DNA from: Xanthobacteraceae bacterium
GTDB taxonomy: Bacteria; Pseudomonadota; Alphaproteobacteria; Rhizobiales; Xanthobacteraceae
DNA length: 64,000 bases
Reading direction: 5' to 3'
NCBI GenBank assembly: GCA_019746355.1
Contig: JAIESC010000209.1
Span: 1 to 64,000 of the forward strand
Position numbers and translations under genes: made by a program. Below are positions 41,982-51,561 of the stretch, one piece after another. Within the stretch, counting starts at the first letter, position 1. Each line of letters opens with the position of its first letter. Below the pieces are notes generated by a model. That model saw only the letters and a program-made list of their open reading frames with translations. It did no database searches and had not been told where the DNA came from.

Positions 41982-44900
41982 TTATGCGGGCTGACCCGCC
42001 TCGGCTTCCATCCTGGCCTTGCCGGCGGGTGTGCCCTCGATATTCGGCATGAACAGCCGCGCCATGACCGGGATCACCAGCAGACTGCAGATCGGCGACA
42101 GCAGCATGCCGCCGACGATCACGCAGGCCAGCGGCTGCTGAACCTGCGAGCCGATACCGGTTGAAAGCGCCGCAGGCACCAGGCCGATGCAGGCCGACAA
42201 GCCGGTCATGAACACCTGGCGCATCCGCGCCTCGCCGGCCTGCAGGATCGCGGTCTCGGTGCCCATCCCCTCCTCCATGTCGCGGCGGATGTAGGAGACG
42301 AGCAGGATGCCGTCCATGGCGGCGACGCCGAACAGCGAGATGAAGCCGACCGCCGCCGAAACGCTGGCGTGCAGTCCCGCCACATAGAGCCCGAGGATGC
42401 CGCCTGCGACCGCAAACGGAATTCCGGACAGCGCGATCAGGCTGTCGCGCACCGAGTTGAACAGGCTGTAGAGCAGGGCAAGGATCAGCAGCAGGCTGAG
42501 CGGCACGATCACCGCGAGCCGCTTCTTCGCCTCCTGCAACGCGCCGAACTCACCCGACCATTCCATCCGATAGCCCTGCGGCAGCGGCACGGTGCGGGCG
42601 ATTCGCGCCTGCGCGTCCGCGACGGTCGAACCGAGATCGCGCTCGCGCACGCTGTATTTCAACGGAATGAAGCGCTGGCTGTTCTCGCGGTAGATATAGG
42701 CCGCACCGCTGTCGAGTTTCACCTCGGCGACGTCGCTGAGCGCGATGTAGGCCGTGGCCGCCTTGGGATCACCGCTCGGCAACGCGATCGGAATCGAGCG
42801 GATCGCATCGATGTTGTCGCGGTATTTCGGCGCGAGCCGCACCGTCAGCGCCGAGTGGATCTCGCCTTCGTAGACACGTGTCACCTCCTGCCCGCCGATC
42901 GCTGCCTGCACAACCGTGTTGATATCGCCGACCGAGAAGCCGTAGCGCGCGGCCTTGGCGCGGTCGATCCGCACGGTGAGATTGGGCTGACCGAGCAGGT
43001 TGAACGCCGCGGGATTGACGACGCCCGGCACCTTGGCGAGCTCGGATTTGAGCTGCTTGGACAGCCGCTCGAGCTCGCCGAGATCGCGTCCAAACAGCTT
43101 GATCGAGTTCTCGCCTTTGACGCCGGACACCGCCTCTTCGATGTTGTCCTGGATGTACTGCGAGAAGTTGAAGTCGATGCCGATGAACTCGTTCGACAGC
43201 TTGGCGTTCATCTGCCGCACCAGCTCGTCCTTGGTCATGCCCTTGGGCCATTCACTGCGCGGCTTCAGTGGAACGAAGAATTCGGCCAGGAACGAGCCGT
43301 CCGGATCGGTGCCCTCATCGCCCCGCCCCTGTTCGGACGTCACTGTCTGAACCGGAGCGAATTGCAGGATGGTTCGCCGGATTCCGGCAACGGTGTCCAT
43401 GCCCGCTTCGAGGTTGATCGTCGGCGGCATCACTGCACGGATCCAGAGATTGCCCTCCTCGAGCTTGGGCAGGAACTCGGTGCCGAGGCGCGCGCCAAGC
43501 ACGCCGACGATCAGCAGGAAGCCCACCGCGATGAGCGCAGCAGTCCGCGCGTTCCTGACCGCCAGCGGCAGCAGGACCTGATAGACGTTGCGAAGTGAGC
43601 GCACCAGGATGGTTTCGACCTCCTGCAGCTTGTCGGGCAGGAGCACCGAAGACAGAACCGGCGTGATGGTGAACGTCGCGATCACGGCGCCCAGCAGCGC
43701 GTAGGCATAGGTGCGCGCCATCGGTCCAAAGATCTGGCCCTCCACGCCCTGCATCGTGAACAGCGGCAGGAAGGCGGCGATGGTGATGATGACCGAGAAG
43801 AATATCGGTTTGTTGACTTCAGCCGCGGCCGTCAACACGCGATTGAGCTTGTCGCGGTATCCGGCCTGGCCGTCGGCCAAGGCCCGGCGCGCGTGATGGG
43901 CGAGATGGCGGAAGATGTTCTCCACCATGATGACGGTCGCATCGACGATGATGCCGAGGTCGATCGCGCCGATCGACAGCAGGTTTGCCGACTCGCCGCG
44001 GAGCACCGTGATGATGACCGCGACGAACAGCGCGACCGGGATTGTGGCTGCAACGATGATGGCAGATCGCAGATTCCCGAGGAACAGCCACTGGATCAGG
44101 AAGATCAGCGCGATGCCGAACGCCATGTTGTGCAGCACCGTGTGGACCGTGATGCCGACGAGGTCGCCGCGGTCGTAGAACGGCACGATCTTGACGCCCT
44201 TCGGCAGCGTGCCGTCGGTGTTGAGCTTCTCGACCGCCTCGCGAACGCGCGTCACGACTTCCATCGTGCGCTCGAACTTCTGCATCAGGACCATGCCATT
44301 GACGACATCGGTCGTGTCGTCGCGGCCCGAGATGCCGAGCCGCGGCCGGAACCCGACCTGCACCTTGGCGAGGTCCGACAGCACGACCGGCAGGCCGCCC
44401 TGCTGGGTCAGAACGATGTTCTCGATGTCCTTGACCGAGGTGATGACGCCGATGCCGCGGACGTTCACCGACTGCTCGCCGAGCGAGATCGTGCGGCCGC
44501 CGACATTGGCGTTGCTCGAGCCGATGGCGTTGATGATCTGCGGCAGCGTCAGGCCAAAGGCGCGCATGCGGTTGAGGTCGATCTCGGCCTGGAATTCCTT
44601 GGTCTTGCCGCCGAGCACCAGCACGTCGGAGACGCCGGGCACGAGGCGGAGCCTGCGCTCGACCACCCAGTCCTGCAGCGTCCGCAGCTCCATCGAGTCC
44701 ATGCCCGGCGGGCCGGCGAGCTGGTAACGGAAGATTTCGCTGATGGTGCCGGCGGGAGAAATCACCGGCTGGACGGTCGGTGGAAGCTCGACATCCTTGA
44801 GGCGGTTCAATGCCTGTTGGCGGACGAAGTAATAGTCCCGGCCGTATTCGAATTGGAGCCGGATGAAGCCCAACGCGAACACCGAATTCGAGCGGATGAA

Positions 44901-45140
44901 TTTCAGCCCCGGCGTGCTGGCGACCGCGATCTCGATCGGGATGGTGACGTAGCGCTCGACCTCTTCCGGAGATTGTCCGGGATACTGGGCGATGATCTCG
45001 ATGATTGGCGGGGCGGGATCGGGATAGGCCTCGATGTTGAGCACCGAGAACGCGCCAAACCCGATGCCGAGAAAGGCCGCAAATCCGATCAGGACCAGCG
45101 GCCTCCGGGAAAGGCAGACAGCAATCAGGCTTCGAATCAT
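41982..45140 (-). CDS. RND efflux transporter, CzcA/HME type, pump B
   Basis: 1052 residues. Twelve transmembrane helices in the usual 1+5+1+5 layout with two large periplasmic loops. GAIDLGIIVDATVIMVENIFRHL in TM4 is the heavy-metal-efflux signature with the proton-relay Asp. It exports metal cations or small hydrophobic compounds from periplasm outward with an adaptor and a TolC-type channel; no channel gene is near. It is the third gene of a same-strand set after an adaptor and another RND pump, 69 bases downstream of the latter. Start chosen at the ATG with MIRSLIAVCLSRRPLVLIG. Confidence 0.92.
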   Translation of the reverse strand: MIRSLIAVCLSRRPLVLIGFAAFLGIGFGAFSVLNIEAYPDPAPPIIEIIAQYPGQSPEEVERYVTIPIEIAVASTPGLKFIRSNSVFALGFIRLQFEYGRDYYFVRQQALNRLKDVELPPTVQPVISPAGTISEIFRYQLAGPPGMDSMELRTLQDWVVERRLRLVPGVSDVLVLGGKTKEFQAEIDLNRMRAFGLTLPQIINAIGSSNANVGGRTISLGEQSVNVRGIGVITSVKDIENIVLTQQGGLPVVLSDLAKVQVGFRPRLGISGRDDTTDVVNGMVLMQKFERTMEVVTRVREAVEKLNTDGTLPKGVKIVPFYDRGDLVGITVHTVLHNMAFGIALIFLIQWLFLGNLRSAIIVAATIPVALFVAVIITVLRGESANLLSIGAIDLGIIVDATVIMVENIFRHLAHHARRALADGQAGYRDKLNRVLTAAAEVNKPIFFSVIITIAAFLPLFTMQGVEGQIFGPMARTYAYALLGAVIATFTITPVLSSVLLPDKLQEVETILVRSLRNVYQVLLPLAVRNARTAALIAVGFLLIVGVLGARLGTEFLPKLEEGNLWIRAVMPPTINLEAGMDTVAGIRRTILQFAPVQTVTSEQGRGDEGTDPDGSFLAEFFVPLKPRSEWPKGMTKDELVRQMNAKLSNEFIGIDFNFSQYIQDNIEEAVSGVKGENSIKLFGRDLGELERLSKQLKSELAKVPGVVNPAAFNLLGQPNLTVRIDRAKAARYGFSVGDINTVVQAAIGGQEVTRVYEGEIHSALTVRLAPKYRDNIDAIRSIPIALPSGDPKAATAYIALSDVAEVKLDSGAAYIYRENSQRFIPLKYSVRERDLGSTVADAQARIARTVPLPQGYRMEWSGEFGALQEAKKRLAVIVPLSLLLILALLYSLFNSVRDSLIALSGIPFAVAGGILGLYVAGLHASVSAAVGFISLFGVAAMDGILLVSYIRRDMEEGMGTETAILQAGEARMRQVFMTGLSACIGLVPAALSTGIGSQVQQPLACVIVGGMLLSPICSLLVIPVMARLFMPNIEGTPAGKARMEAEAGQPA

Positions 45141-45209
45141 CGCCCCTCGGGCAGGTTGCTGCGCAAGTTCTATACCTGATTCAAAAACGTAAGGCCAAAG
45201 CGCCCGCTG

Positions 45210-48200
45210 CTAGTGCGCCGGTTCCGGAACGGTCTCGCCGCCGGCATGCGGAACCGAGCGGCGCGAGAACAGCTCGATCAGGACCGGCAGCGTGACCAGG
45301 ATGACGAAGGGCGCCAGCATCATGCCGCAAACTACCACCACCGCGAGTGATTTTTGCACCTGCGACCCGATCCCGGTGGACAGCATGGCCGGCAGAAGGC
45401 CGATGCCGGCGATGACGCAAGTCATCAGCACCGGCCGCATTTGCAGCTCTCCGGTGCGCAGGATGGCGGCGCGGCGCTCAAGGCCCGAGGCGATGAGCTG
45501 GTTGTATTGCGACAGGATGATGATGCCATCCATCGTCGAGATGCCGAACAGCGCGATGAAGCCGATGGCGGCCGAGACGCTGAACGGAATCTGCATCAGG
45601 AACAAGCCGAAGATACCGCCGATGACGGCCATCGGAATGACGCTCATCGCCAGGATCGTATCCGGCAGCGACCCGAAATTGATCCACAGCAGGAGCCCGA
45701 TCAGCGCGAGGCTCAGCGGCACGACGATCTTCAGCCGGGCGATGGCATCCTGCAGATTTCCGAACTCGCCGACCCATTCCAGGCGAGATCCGGGCGGCAA
45801 ATGCACCTGCTTACGGACCTTCGACTGCGCCTCCAGGATTGCACTGCCGAGATCGCGGTCGCGCACGCTGAATTTGATCGGCAGATAGCGCTGCTGTTTC
45901 TCGCGATAGATGTAGGACGCACCGGATAAAAGCTTGACGGTCGCAACCTCGCTCAATGGAATCTGCGTCACGCCGCCGGCCTGGTTCTGCACGCCGATGC
46001 GGATGTTCTGGATCGCCTCTGCGGCCTGCCGGAACTGCGGCGCAAGACGCACGACGATCGGGAAATGGCGGTCGCTGCCCGACTCGTAGATGTTGCCGGC
46101 GGATTCACCGCCAATCGCGATGTGAACCGTCGAATTGATATCGCCGGGCGTGAGACCGTAACGCGCCGCGCGCTGCCGGTCGACGTCGATCTGAAGCGTG
46201 GGCTGGCCGAGCGAGGTGAAGACGGCGAGATCGGCGATGCCGGGGACCGTGGCGAGCGCCGCCTTGATCTTCGCGGCTGTCTCCGACAGCGTCCTCAGAT
46301 CGTTGCCGAACAGCTTGATCGAGTTTTCGCCTTTGACGCCGGACACGGCCTCCGCGACGTTGTCCTGAAGATATTGCGAGAAATTGAACTCGACGCCGGG
46401 AAACTCGAGCTGGAGCTTTTTCAGCACCTCCTGGGTCAATTCGTCCTTGCCGACGCCGGGACGCCATTCCGCGGCGGGCCGGAGCGGCACGAAGAACTCG
46501 GCGTTGAACGGCCCCGCCGCATCGGTGCCGTCATCCGGACGGCCCTGCTGCGAAACCACGGTCTCGACCTCGGGGAAATCGCCGATCACCCGCCGTATCC
46601 GATTGACGTAGTCGTTGCCCTCATCCAGCGAGATGGTCGACGGCATGGTCGCGCGCACCCAGAGGTTGCCCTCTTCGAGCTTGGGCAGGAACTCGAGACC
46701 CAGCGAGCGCACGGCGACGGCGGTGAATATCAGCAGCACGGCGAGGCCGCCCAGCACAATCGGCTTGTTGCGAACTGCAAGCAGCAGGATCGGCGAATAG
46801 AGACGGTGCAGGACCCGCACCACGAGCGTCTCGGTCTCGCGGACATGCGCCGGCAGGATGATGGCGCTCAGCGCCGGCGTCACCGTGAAGGTCGCGATCA
46901 GTCCGCCGAGCAGAGCATAGGCGTAGGTCTTCGCCATCGGGCCGAAGATATGGCCTTCGACGCCGCTCAGCGTGAACAGCGGCAGGAAGCCGGCAATGAT
47001 GATCGCCGCGGCAAACAAGATGGAGCGGTTGACGTCGATGCTGGCGTAATAGATCGCGGCAAGCTTGCCGCTGAACCCATTGGGCGCCGTGGGCTGCATG
47101 GCCGCCGCACCGGGCTCGGCTTGGGCAATGCCATGGATCGCGCCGAGCCTCCGGAAAATGCTCTCGACCATGATGACCGTGGCATCGACGATCAGGCCGA
47201 AATCGATGGCGCCGACCGACAGCAGATTGGCCGACTCGCCGCGCAGCACCAGGATGCCGATAGCGAAAAACAGCGCGAACGGAATTGTCAGCCCGACAAT
47301 GACGGCGCTGCGCAGATTGCCGAGGAACAGCCATTGCAGCAGGAACACCAGACCGATGCCGATCACCATGTTGTGCAGCACCGTGCGCGTGGTGAGGTCG
47401 ATCAGGTCCTGACGATCGTAGATCCGCTCGATCTTCACGCCGGGCGGCAGCACGCCGCCGCTGTTGATGTTCTCGACCTCGGCCCGCACGCGGGCAATGG
47501 TCGGCGAGCTCTGCTCGCCGCGCCGCATCAGAACGATGCCCTCGACCACGTCGTTGTCGTCGTCCTTGCCGGCGATGCCGAGACGGGGCTTGTTGCCGAC
47601 AATCACCGTCGCAACGTCCTTGACCAGCACCGGATTGCCGCCGCTCTGGGTCAGCATGGTGTTGCCGAGGTCGTCGAGCGACCTGATGAGGCCGACGCCG
47701 CGCACCACCGCGACCTGCGGGCCGACATTGATGGTGTTGCCGCCGACGTTGACGTTGCTGTTGTTGAGGACCTGAAGAATCTGCGAGAACGTCACGCCAT
47801 AGGCGAGCATCTTGTTGAAGTCGACCTGGACCTCGAAGGTCTTGGTCTTGCCGCCCCAGCCGATGACGTCGACCACGCCGGGCACGGCGCGGAAGCGCCG
47901 CTCCAGAACCCAGTCCTGCAGCGTCTTGAGATCGGTCAGGCTGAAGTCGCGCGCGCCGGCGAGCTTGTAGCGGTAGATTTCGCCGATCGGGCTGATCGGG
48001 GAGATTTGCGGCTGTGCGCCGTTGGGCAGCTGCGGCAACTGCGCCAGCCGGTTCAGCACCTGCTGCAGCGCCTCCTCGTAGGTGTAGTCGAACGTGAACT
48101 GCAGCTTGATGTCGGAAAGGCCATAGAGCGAAACGCTGCGGATGGTGCGCAGGTTCTTCAGGTTCGAGGTCTGCGTTTCGATCGGGATCGTGATGTAGCG

Positions 48201-48383
48201 CTCGATCTCCTCCGCCGAGAGCCCTTCGCTCTGGGTGATCACGTCCACCATCGGCGGCGTCGGATCCGGATAGGCCTCGATGTTGAGCTGGCGGAAGGCG
48301 ACGAGGCCTCCGGCCATCATCATCACGAACACCACGACCATCAGGACGCGGTGTTTCAGCGCAAAGGCAACCAGCGCATCCAT
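45210..48383 (-). CDS. RND efflux transporter, CzcA/HME type, pump A
   Basis: 1057 residues, same architecture as pump B. TM4 reads GAIDFGLIVDATVIMVESIFRRL. A 30-odd residue insertion rich in Ala and Pro (AQAEPGAAAMQPTAPNG) follows this helix, absent from pump B. N terminus MDALVAFALKHRVLMVVVFVMMMAGG is typical. It begins 31 bases after the adaptor gene, so adaptor, pump A and pump B form one operon. Two different pump subunits with one adaptor recall MdtABC, where two RND proteins form a mixed trimer. Confidence 0.92.
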   Translation of the reverse strand: MDALVAFALKHRVLMVVVFVMMMAGGLVAFRQLNIEAYPDPTPPMVDVITQSEGLSAEEIERYITIPIETQTSNLKNLRTIRSVSLYGLSDIKLQFTFDYTYEEALQQVLNRLAQLPQLPNGAQPQISPISPIGEIYRYKLAGARDFSLTDLKTLQDWVLERRFRAVPGVVDVIGWGGKTKTFEVQVDFNKMLAYGVTFSQILQVLNNSNVNVGGNTINVGPQVAVVRGVGLIRSLDDLGNTMLTQSGGNPVLVKDVATVIVGNKPRLGIAGKDDDNDVVEGIVLMRRGEQSSPTIARVRAEVENINSGGVLPPGVKIERIYDRQDLIDLTTRTVLHNMVIGIGLVFLLQWLFLGNLRSAVIVGLTIPFALFFAIGILVLRGESANLLSVGAIDFGLIVDATVIMVESIFRRLGAIHGIAQAEPGAAAMQPTAPNGFSGKLAAIYYASIDVNRSILFAAAIIIAGFLPLFTLSGVEGHIFGPMAKTYAYALLGGLIATFTVTPALSAIILPAHVRETETLVVRVLHRLYSPILLLAVRNKPIVLGGLAVLLIFTAVAVRSLGLEFLPKLEEGNLWVRATMPSTISLDEGNDYVNRIRRVIGDFPEVETVVSQQGRPDDGTDAAGPFNAEFFVPLRPAAEWRPGVGKDELTQEVLKKLQLEFPGVEFNFSQYLQDNVAEAVSGVKGENSIKLFGNDLRTLSETAAKIKAALATVPGIADLAVFTSLGQPTLQIDVDRQRAARYGLTPGDINSTVHIAIGGESAGNIYESGSDRHFPIVVRLAPQFRQAAEAIQNIRIGVQNQAGGVTQIPLSEVATVKLLSGASYIYREKQQRYLPIKFSVRDRDLGSAILEAQSKVRKQVHLPPGSRLEWVGEFGNLQDAIARLKIVVPLSLALIGLLLWINFGSLPDTILAMSVIPMAVIGGIFGLFLMQIPFSVSAAIGFIALFGISTMDGIIILSQYNQLIASGLERRAAILRTGELQMRPVLMTCVIAGIGLLPAMLSTGIGSQVQKSLAVVVVCGMMLAPFVILVTLPVLIELFSRRSVPHAGGETVPEPAH

Positions 48384-48414
48384 AGAGATGGGGTCCCGCG
48401 CGCCTGAAGCGCGA

Positions 48415-49716
48415 TCAAGTGCCCGCAGCCTGGTCGACGAACAGGCTGCCCTTGGTCACGACGGACTCGCCTGGCTGAAGACCCTGGAGCACCTGCACGA
48501 AGCCGCCCCGCGTCATGCCTGCCTTGATCTGCCGCACTTCGATGGACTTGTCGGCGCGCGCGACCCAGACCCGCGCCGTGTCGCCCTCGTAGATCACCGC
48601 CTCGCGCGGCACCGCAATCGAAGTCTCGCCGTCGTCGGTGTAGATCGTGACCGACGTGAACATCTCCGGCTTGAACTGTCCTTTCGCGTTGTCGATCGTT
48701 GCGCGCACCAGCAGGCGGCGAATGCTCGGATCGAGCGACGCTGCAACGTGATCGATCGTCGCTTTGAACACCGTGTTCGGATAGGCGAGCATCGTGAATT
48801 CGATCGGCTGGCCGGAGCGGACCTTCGGCGCCTCGCTCTCGCGCACGAAGGCGGTCATCCAGACCGTCGAAAGATCGCCGATCACGAACACCGGATCGAC
48901 GGCACCGGTGCTGGTGTAGCTGACGTACTGGCCGGGGCCGATCCTGCGCGCGACCACCGTGCCGGTCAGCGGCGCGTAGATCGGCGTCTCGGAGCTGATC
49001 TTGCCCTGCTCCTGGAACGCGGCGATCTCGGCTTCGGTCTTGCCGAGAATGAGCAGCCGGTTGCGCGCCGCTTCAAGCTGCGATTCCGCGGTCCGCAGGT
49101 CGGCACGCGCCTGCGAGAGGTCGGCCTGCGACGTCTGGAAATCGCGCAGCGAAGCGGCCTTGCTTTCATAGAGCGTTCGGTTCTGCTTCTCGATGATCTC
49201 GGTGATCTGCACCCGTGCGCGCGCGCGATTGATGCCGGCCATCGCCGACAGGAAATCGTTCTGCGCCTGCACCATGTCGGTGGCTTCGATAAAGAACAGC
49301 GGCTGGCCGCGCTCGATGATGTCGCCGGGCTTCGCCATCAGCCGGGTCACGCGCCCGGCATAGGGCGGATAGATCGGCGTCGAACGATCCTCGTTGATCG
49401 AGATCTTGCCCTCGGTGTTGTGCTCGGCGCGGAAGGCAATCTGCTTGCAGGGCTCAATGCCGAGCGATGCCCATTGCGCCGGTGTCGGCACAAAACGCGC
49501 CGGACGCCTTGCCTGGCTCGACACCTCCGGGTCACCATTGACCGCGACCTTGGGGGTGCTCCCGTTCTGAGCCATCGACACGACGACGACGGCCGCCACG
49601 GCCAGGACCGCGACGACGATCAGCGCATGTGTGCGGCTCAAGCCAGCCCGCACCCACCTTGCACAGCGGGAAAAAAACGTTTCCAAACCCAGACTCCTCG
49701 CCCCCAGGGAGGTCAT
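48415..49716 (-). CDS. RND periplasmic adaptor (HlyD/MFP family)
   Basis: 433 residues. A cytoplasmic N terminus and one signal-anchor helix (LSRTHALIVVAVLAVAAVVVVSM, about 28-50) precede the barrel-sandwich lipoyl half (GRVTRLMAKPGDIIERGQPLFFI), a coiled-coil hairpin (about 165-235, QTSQADLSQARADLRTAESQLEAARNRL), the second lipoyl half (PIYAPLTGTVVARRIGPGQYV) and beta-barrel and MP domains (VPREAVIYEGDTARVWVA). It joins the RND pumps to an outer-membrane channel. The ATG at 49716 is seven bases from an inverted repeat. Confidence 0.9.
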   Translation of the reverse strand: MTSLGARSLGLETFFSRCARWVRAGLSRTHALIVVAVLAVAAVVVVSMAQNGSTPKVAVNGDPEVSSQARRPARFVPTPAQWASLGIEPCKQIAFRAEHNTEGKISINEDRSTPIYPPYAGRVTRLMAKPGDIIERGQPLFFIEATDMVQAQNDFLSAMAGINRARARVQITEIIEKQNRTLYESKAASLRDFQTSQADLSQARADLRTAESQLEAARNRLLILGKTEAEIAAFQEQGKISSETPIYAPLTGTVVARRIGPGQYVSYTSTGAVDPVFVIGDLSTVWMTAFVRESEAPKVRSGQPIEFTMLAYPNTVFKATIDHVAASLDPSIRRLLVRATIDNAKGQFKPEMFTSVTIYTDDGETSIAVPREAVIYEGDTARVWVARADKSIEVRQIKAGMTRGGFVQVLQGLQPGESVVTKGSLFVDQAAGT

Positions 49717-49722
49717 TCCGCA

Positions 49723-49738
49723 CAGGGAAAGTTCCCTG
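49723..49738. promoter_or_regulatory. 16-bp inverted repeat before the adaptor start
   Basis: CAGGGAA-AG-TTCCCTG is a perfect 7-bp inverted repeat whose near edge is six bases before the ATG of the adaptor gene, over the likely ribosome-binding site (CAGGGAA). It may be a repressor operator or may fold in the mRNA and limit translation of the efflux operon. The remaining upstream 220 bases show no gene. Confidence 0.45.
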
Positions 49739-49964
49739 AGGACATTTTGTCGCGGGTGTATAGCAGAAATGGCCGCGGCAATAGTTAAAAAGCAGCCATG
49801 TTGGCCGCTGCGGCGCACCTAACGGCAACCCGCTTTACTGCCCCCCTACGGCCTTGAATTCGGGGCATTATTTCGACGCGCGCGAAAGGCGAAACCTGGC
49901 AACCCCGACAGGCGCGCCGGCAGAAGCTGCCGATGCCTCGATTCAGCCTTTTTCTGAACCGCGG

Positions 49965-51437
49965 TCAGTCAAGCGGAGGCAGCGCCAGCGCCGCGTCGAC
50001 CAGCGCCCCGGCCCGCTTCCAGTCGAAGTTACGGTTAACGTTCTGCTTCACCAGGAACGACGCACCGCCATAGAACTTCTCGTACTGCTGATGGCGGCTG
50101 CCGAACTCCGAACCGAGAAAGTCCCACAGAAGCCGCATCAGCGCGATCCGGCTGCGGGCGTCCGTCGAAGCGGAGCGCTGATAGCGTTCCATATCGGCCC
50201 GGGTCTCGGGGTTCTCCAGGTCGGCGAGCGACGACGGCAGCGTGATGAACGCGCCGCCCGCAAGCTCGCGGATCATCTCCAGCATCCGACCGTTGAACTC
50301 CGACTGCATCGCCATCGCTGAATAGAGAATGAGCGGCGACGGCCACAGCACGCCGTCCTTGATCGGCGCGACGGTCTCCTGCGCGAGCAGCATACCCTCA
50401 TAGATCGAGACCAGCGCCGCAAGCTCGCCCATCATCACCTGGACCGGCGGCGCCGCGATGTTGCCGGTCATCTCGTTCATGCGCTGCGCCAGCCCGATCA
50501 TGAAGCGGAGCTTGGTGACGTAGCGCACCTGCGCCTGATGGTTGCCGAGCGTGTGTGCGGTGGTGTTCCACCACTGGGCGCGGCTGATCTCGATGTTGCG
50601 GTAGATGAAGACGTGCTCCCACGGCACGAACACGTTGTCGAAGATCACGTAGTTGTCGGTCTCGTCGAACCGGCTCGACAGCGGATAGTCGAACGCGTTG
50701 TCGGCCCTGAGCGCGAACGGCCGGCGCGGATAAAGCTTGAGCCCCGGCGCGTTGATCGGCACGGCGAGGCAATTGGCGTAGTTCTCGTCGCCCGGCTGCA
50801 GCGGATGGATGCAGCTCAAATGCAACCAGTCGGACAGCACACCGCCGGTCGCGAGCTGCTGCGCGCCGGAGATGACGATGCCGTCGTCGCGCTCCTTGAC
50901 CACGCCGGCATAGAGCGCGGGGTCGCTCTGCTTGTGCGCCGGTTTGCTGCGGTCGATCTGCGGCGGAACGATCGCGTAGCTGACGTAGAGATGCTCGTCG
51001 CGCATCTTCTCGTAGAAGGCTGTGACGTTGTCGGCGTATTTCTGCCCGCCCTTGGCGAACACCTCCGGGACCGAGGCGTAGCCGGTGAAGAAGCCCGCGA
51101 CGTGGTCGGGCGTGCGGCCCATCAGGCCGAAGGTCGCTTCGGCCCATTTCTCGGAGAACAGCCGGCGGGCGCGCAGGTCGGCGTGCGATCGCGGGATTTC
51201 ATAGGAGCGATGCACCGGCCCGCCGGTCTTCGGCGAGGTGAAGGTCATCAACTCGCGGTTCTCGGGTGCCGCGGCCATGTCGTAGAGCCGCGCGACCGAT
51301 TGTGCCGCACCGCGGAACGCCTTGTGCTTCGTCACATCCTTGACGCGCTCGCCTTCGACGAACACCGCGCGTCCATCGACGAGCGAACGAAGGTAATCCG
51401 CTCCAGTGCGAAGTGGAGTAGCTGCGGTTTTACTCAT
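49965..51437 (-). CDS. HpaB-type FAD-dependent aromatic monooxygenase
   Basis: 490 residues of the 4-hydroxyphenylacetate 3-hydroxylase (HpaB/PvcC) family: TGADYLRSLVDGRAVFVEGERVKDVTKHKAF at the start, YEIPRSHADLRARR, AYVSYAIVPPQIDRS-like (YVSYAIVPPQIDRSKPAHKQ), ISGAQQLATGGVLSDWLHLS (FAD site) and FDNVFVPWEHVFIYRN. Such enzymes use FADH2 from a separate reductase to hydroxylate phenols; none is adjacent, so it must come from elsewhere. GGAG is seven bases before the ATG. Divergent from a MarR regulator. Confidence 0.9.
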   Translation of the reverse strand: MSKTAATPLRTGADYLRSLVDGRAVFVEGERVKDVTKHKAFRGAAQSVARLYDMAAAPENRELMTFTSPKTGGPVHRSYEIPRSHADLRARRLFSEKWAEATFGLMGRTPDHVAGFFTGYASVPEVFAKGGQKYADNVTAFYEKMRDEHLYVSYAIVPPQIDRSKPAHKQSDPALYAGVVKERDDGIVISGAQQLATGGVLSDWLHLSCIHPLQPGDENYANCLAVPINAPGLKLYPRRPFALRADNAFDYPLSSRFDETDNYVIFDNVFVPWEHVFIYRNIEISRAQWWNTTAHTLGNHQAQVRYVTKLRFMIGLAQRMNEMTGNIAAPPVQVMMGELAALVSIYEGMLLAQETVAPIKDGVLWPSPLILYSAMAMQSEFNGRMLEMIRELAGGAFITLPSSLADLENPETRADMERYQRSASTDARSRIALMRLLWDFLGSEFGSRHQQYEKFYGGASFLVKQNVNRNFDWKRAGALVDAALALPPLD

Positions 51438-51561
51438 GGCTGGTCTCCACGATCCGGGCCTGCGCCGGGCATTTAGCTCCAAAATTTACCTACATTATGT
51501 ATATAACTGGTGATCGGTCAAGCGGCCGTCGTGCTATGACGGTTCACGATCCGGGGCTCCC
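51438..51561. promoter_or_regulatory. Divergent control region, hpaB-like and marR genes
   Basis: The 124-base divergent gap has an AT-rich centre at 51480-51512 in otherwise high-GC DNA. It contains TACAT-T-ATGTA (51491-51501), a perfect short palindrome within TATATAAC-rich sequence, which is a candidate MarR operator and overlaps the place where the -10 boxes of both genes should lie. Boxes are not assigned exactly. Confidence 0.5.

Noticed and set aside
46065..48407. 780-residue open frame on the plus strand opposite RND pump A
   Set aside because: It is Arg/Asp/His-rich, has no family motif and mirrors the codon structure of a clear RND gene; long antisense frames are expected in high-GC coding DNA.
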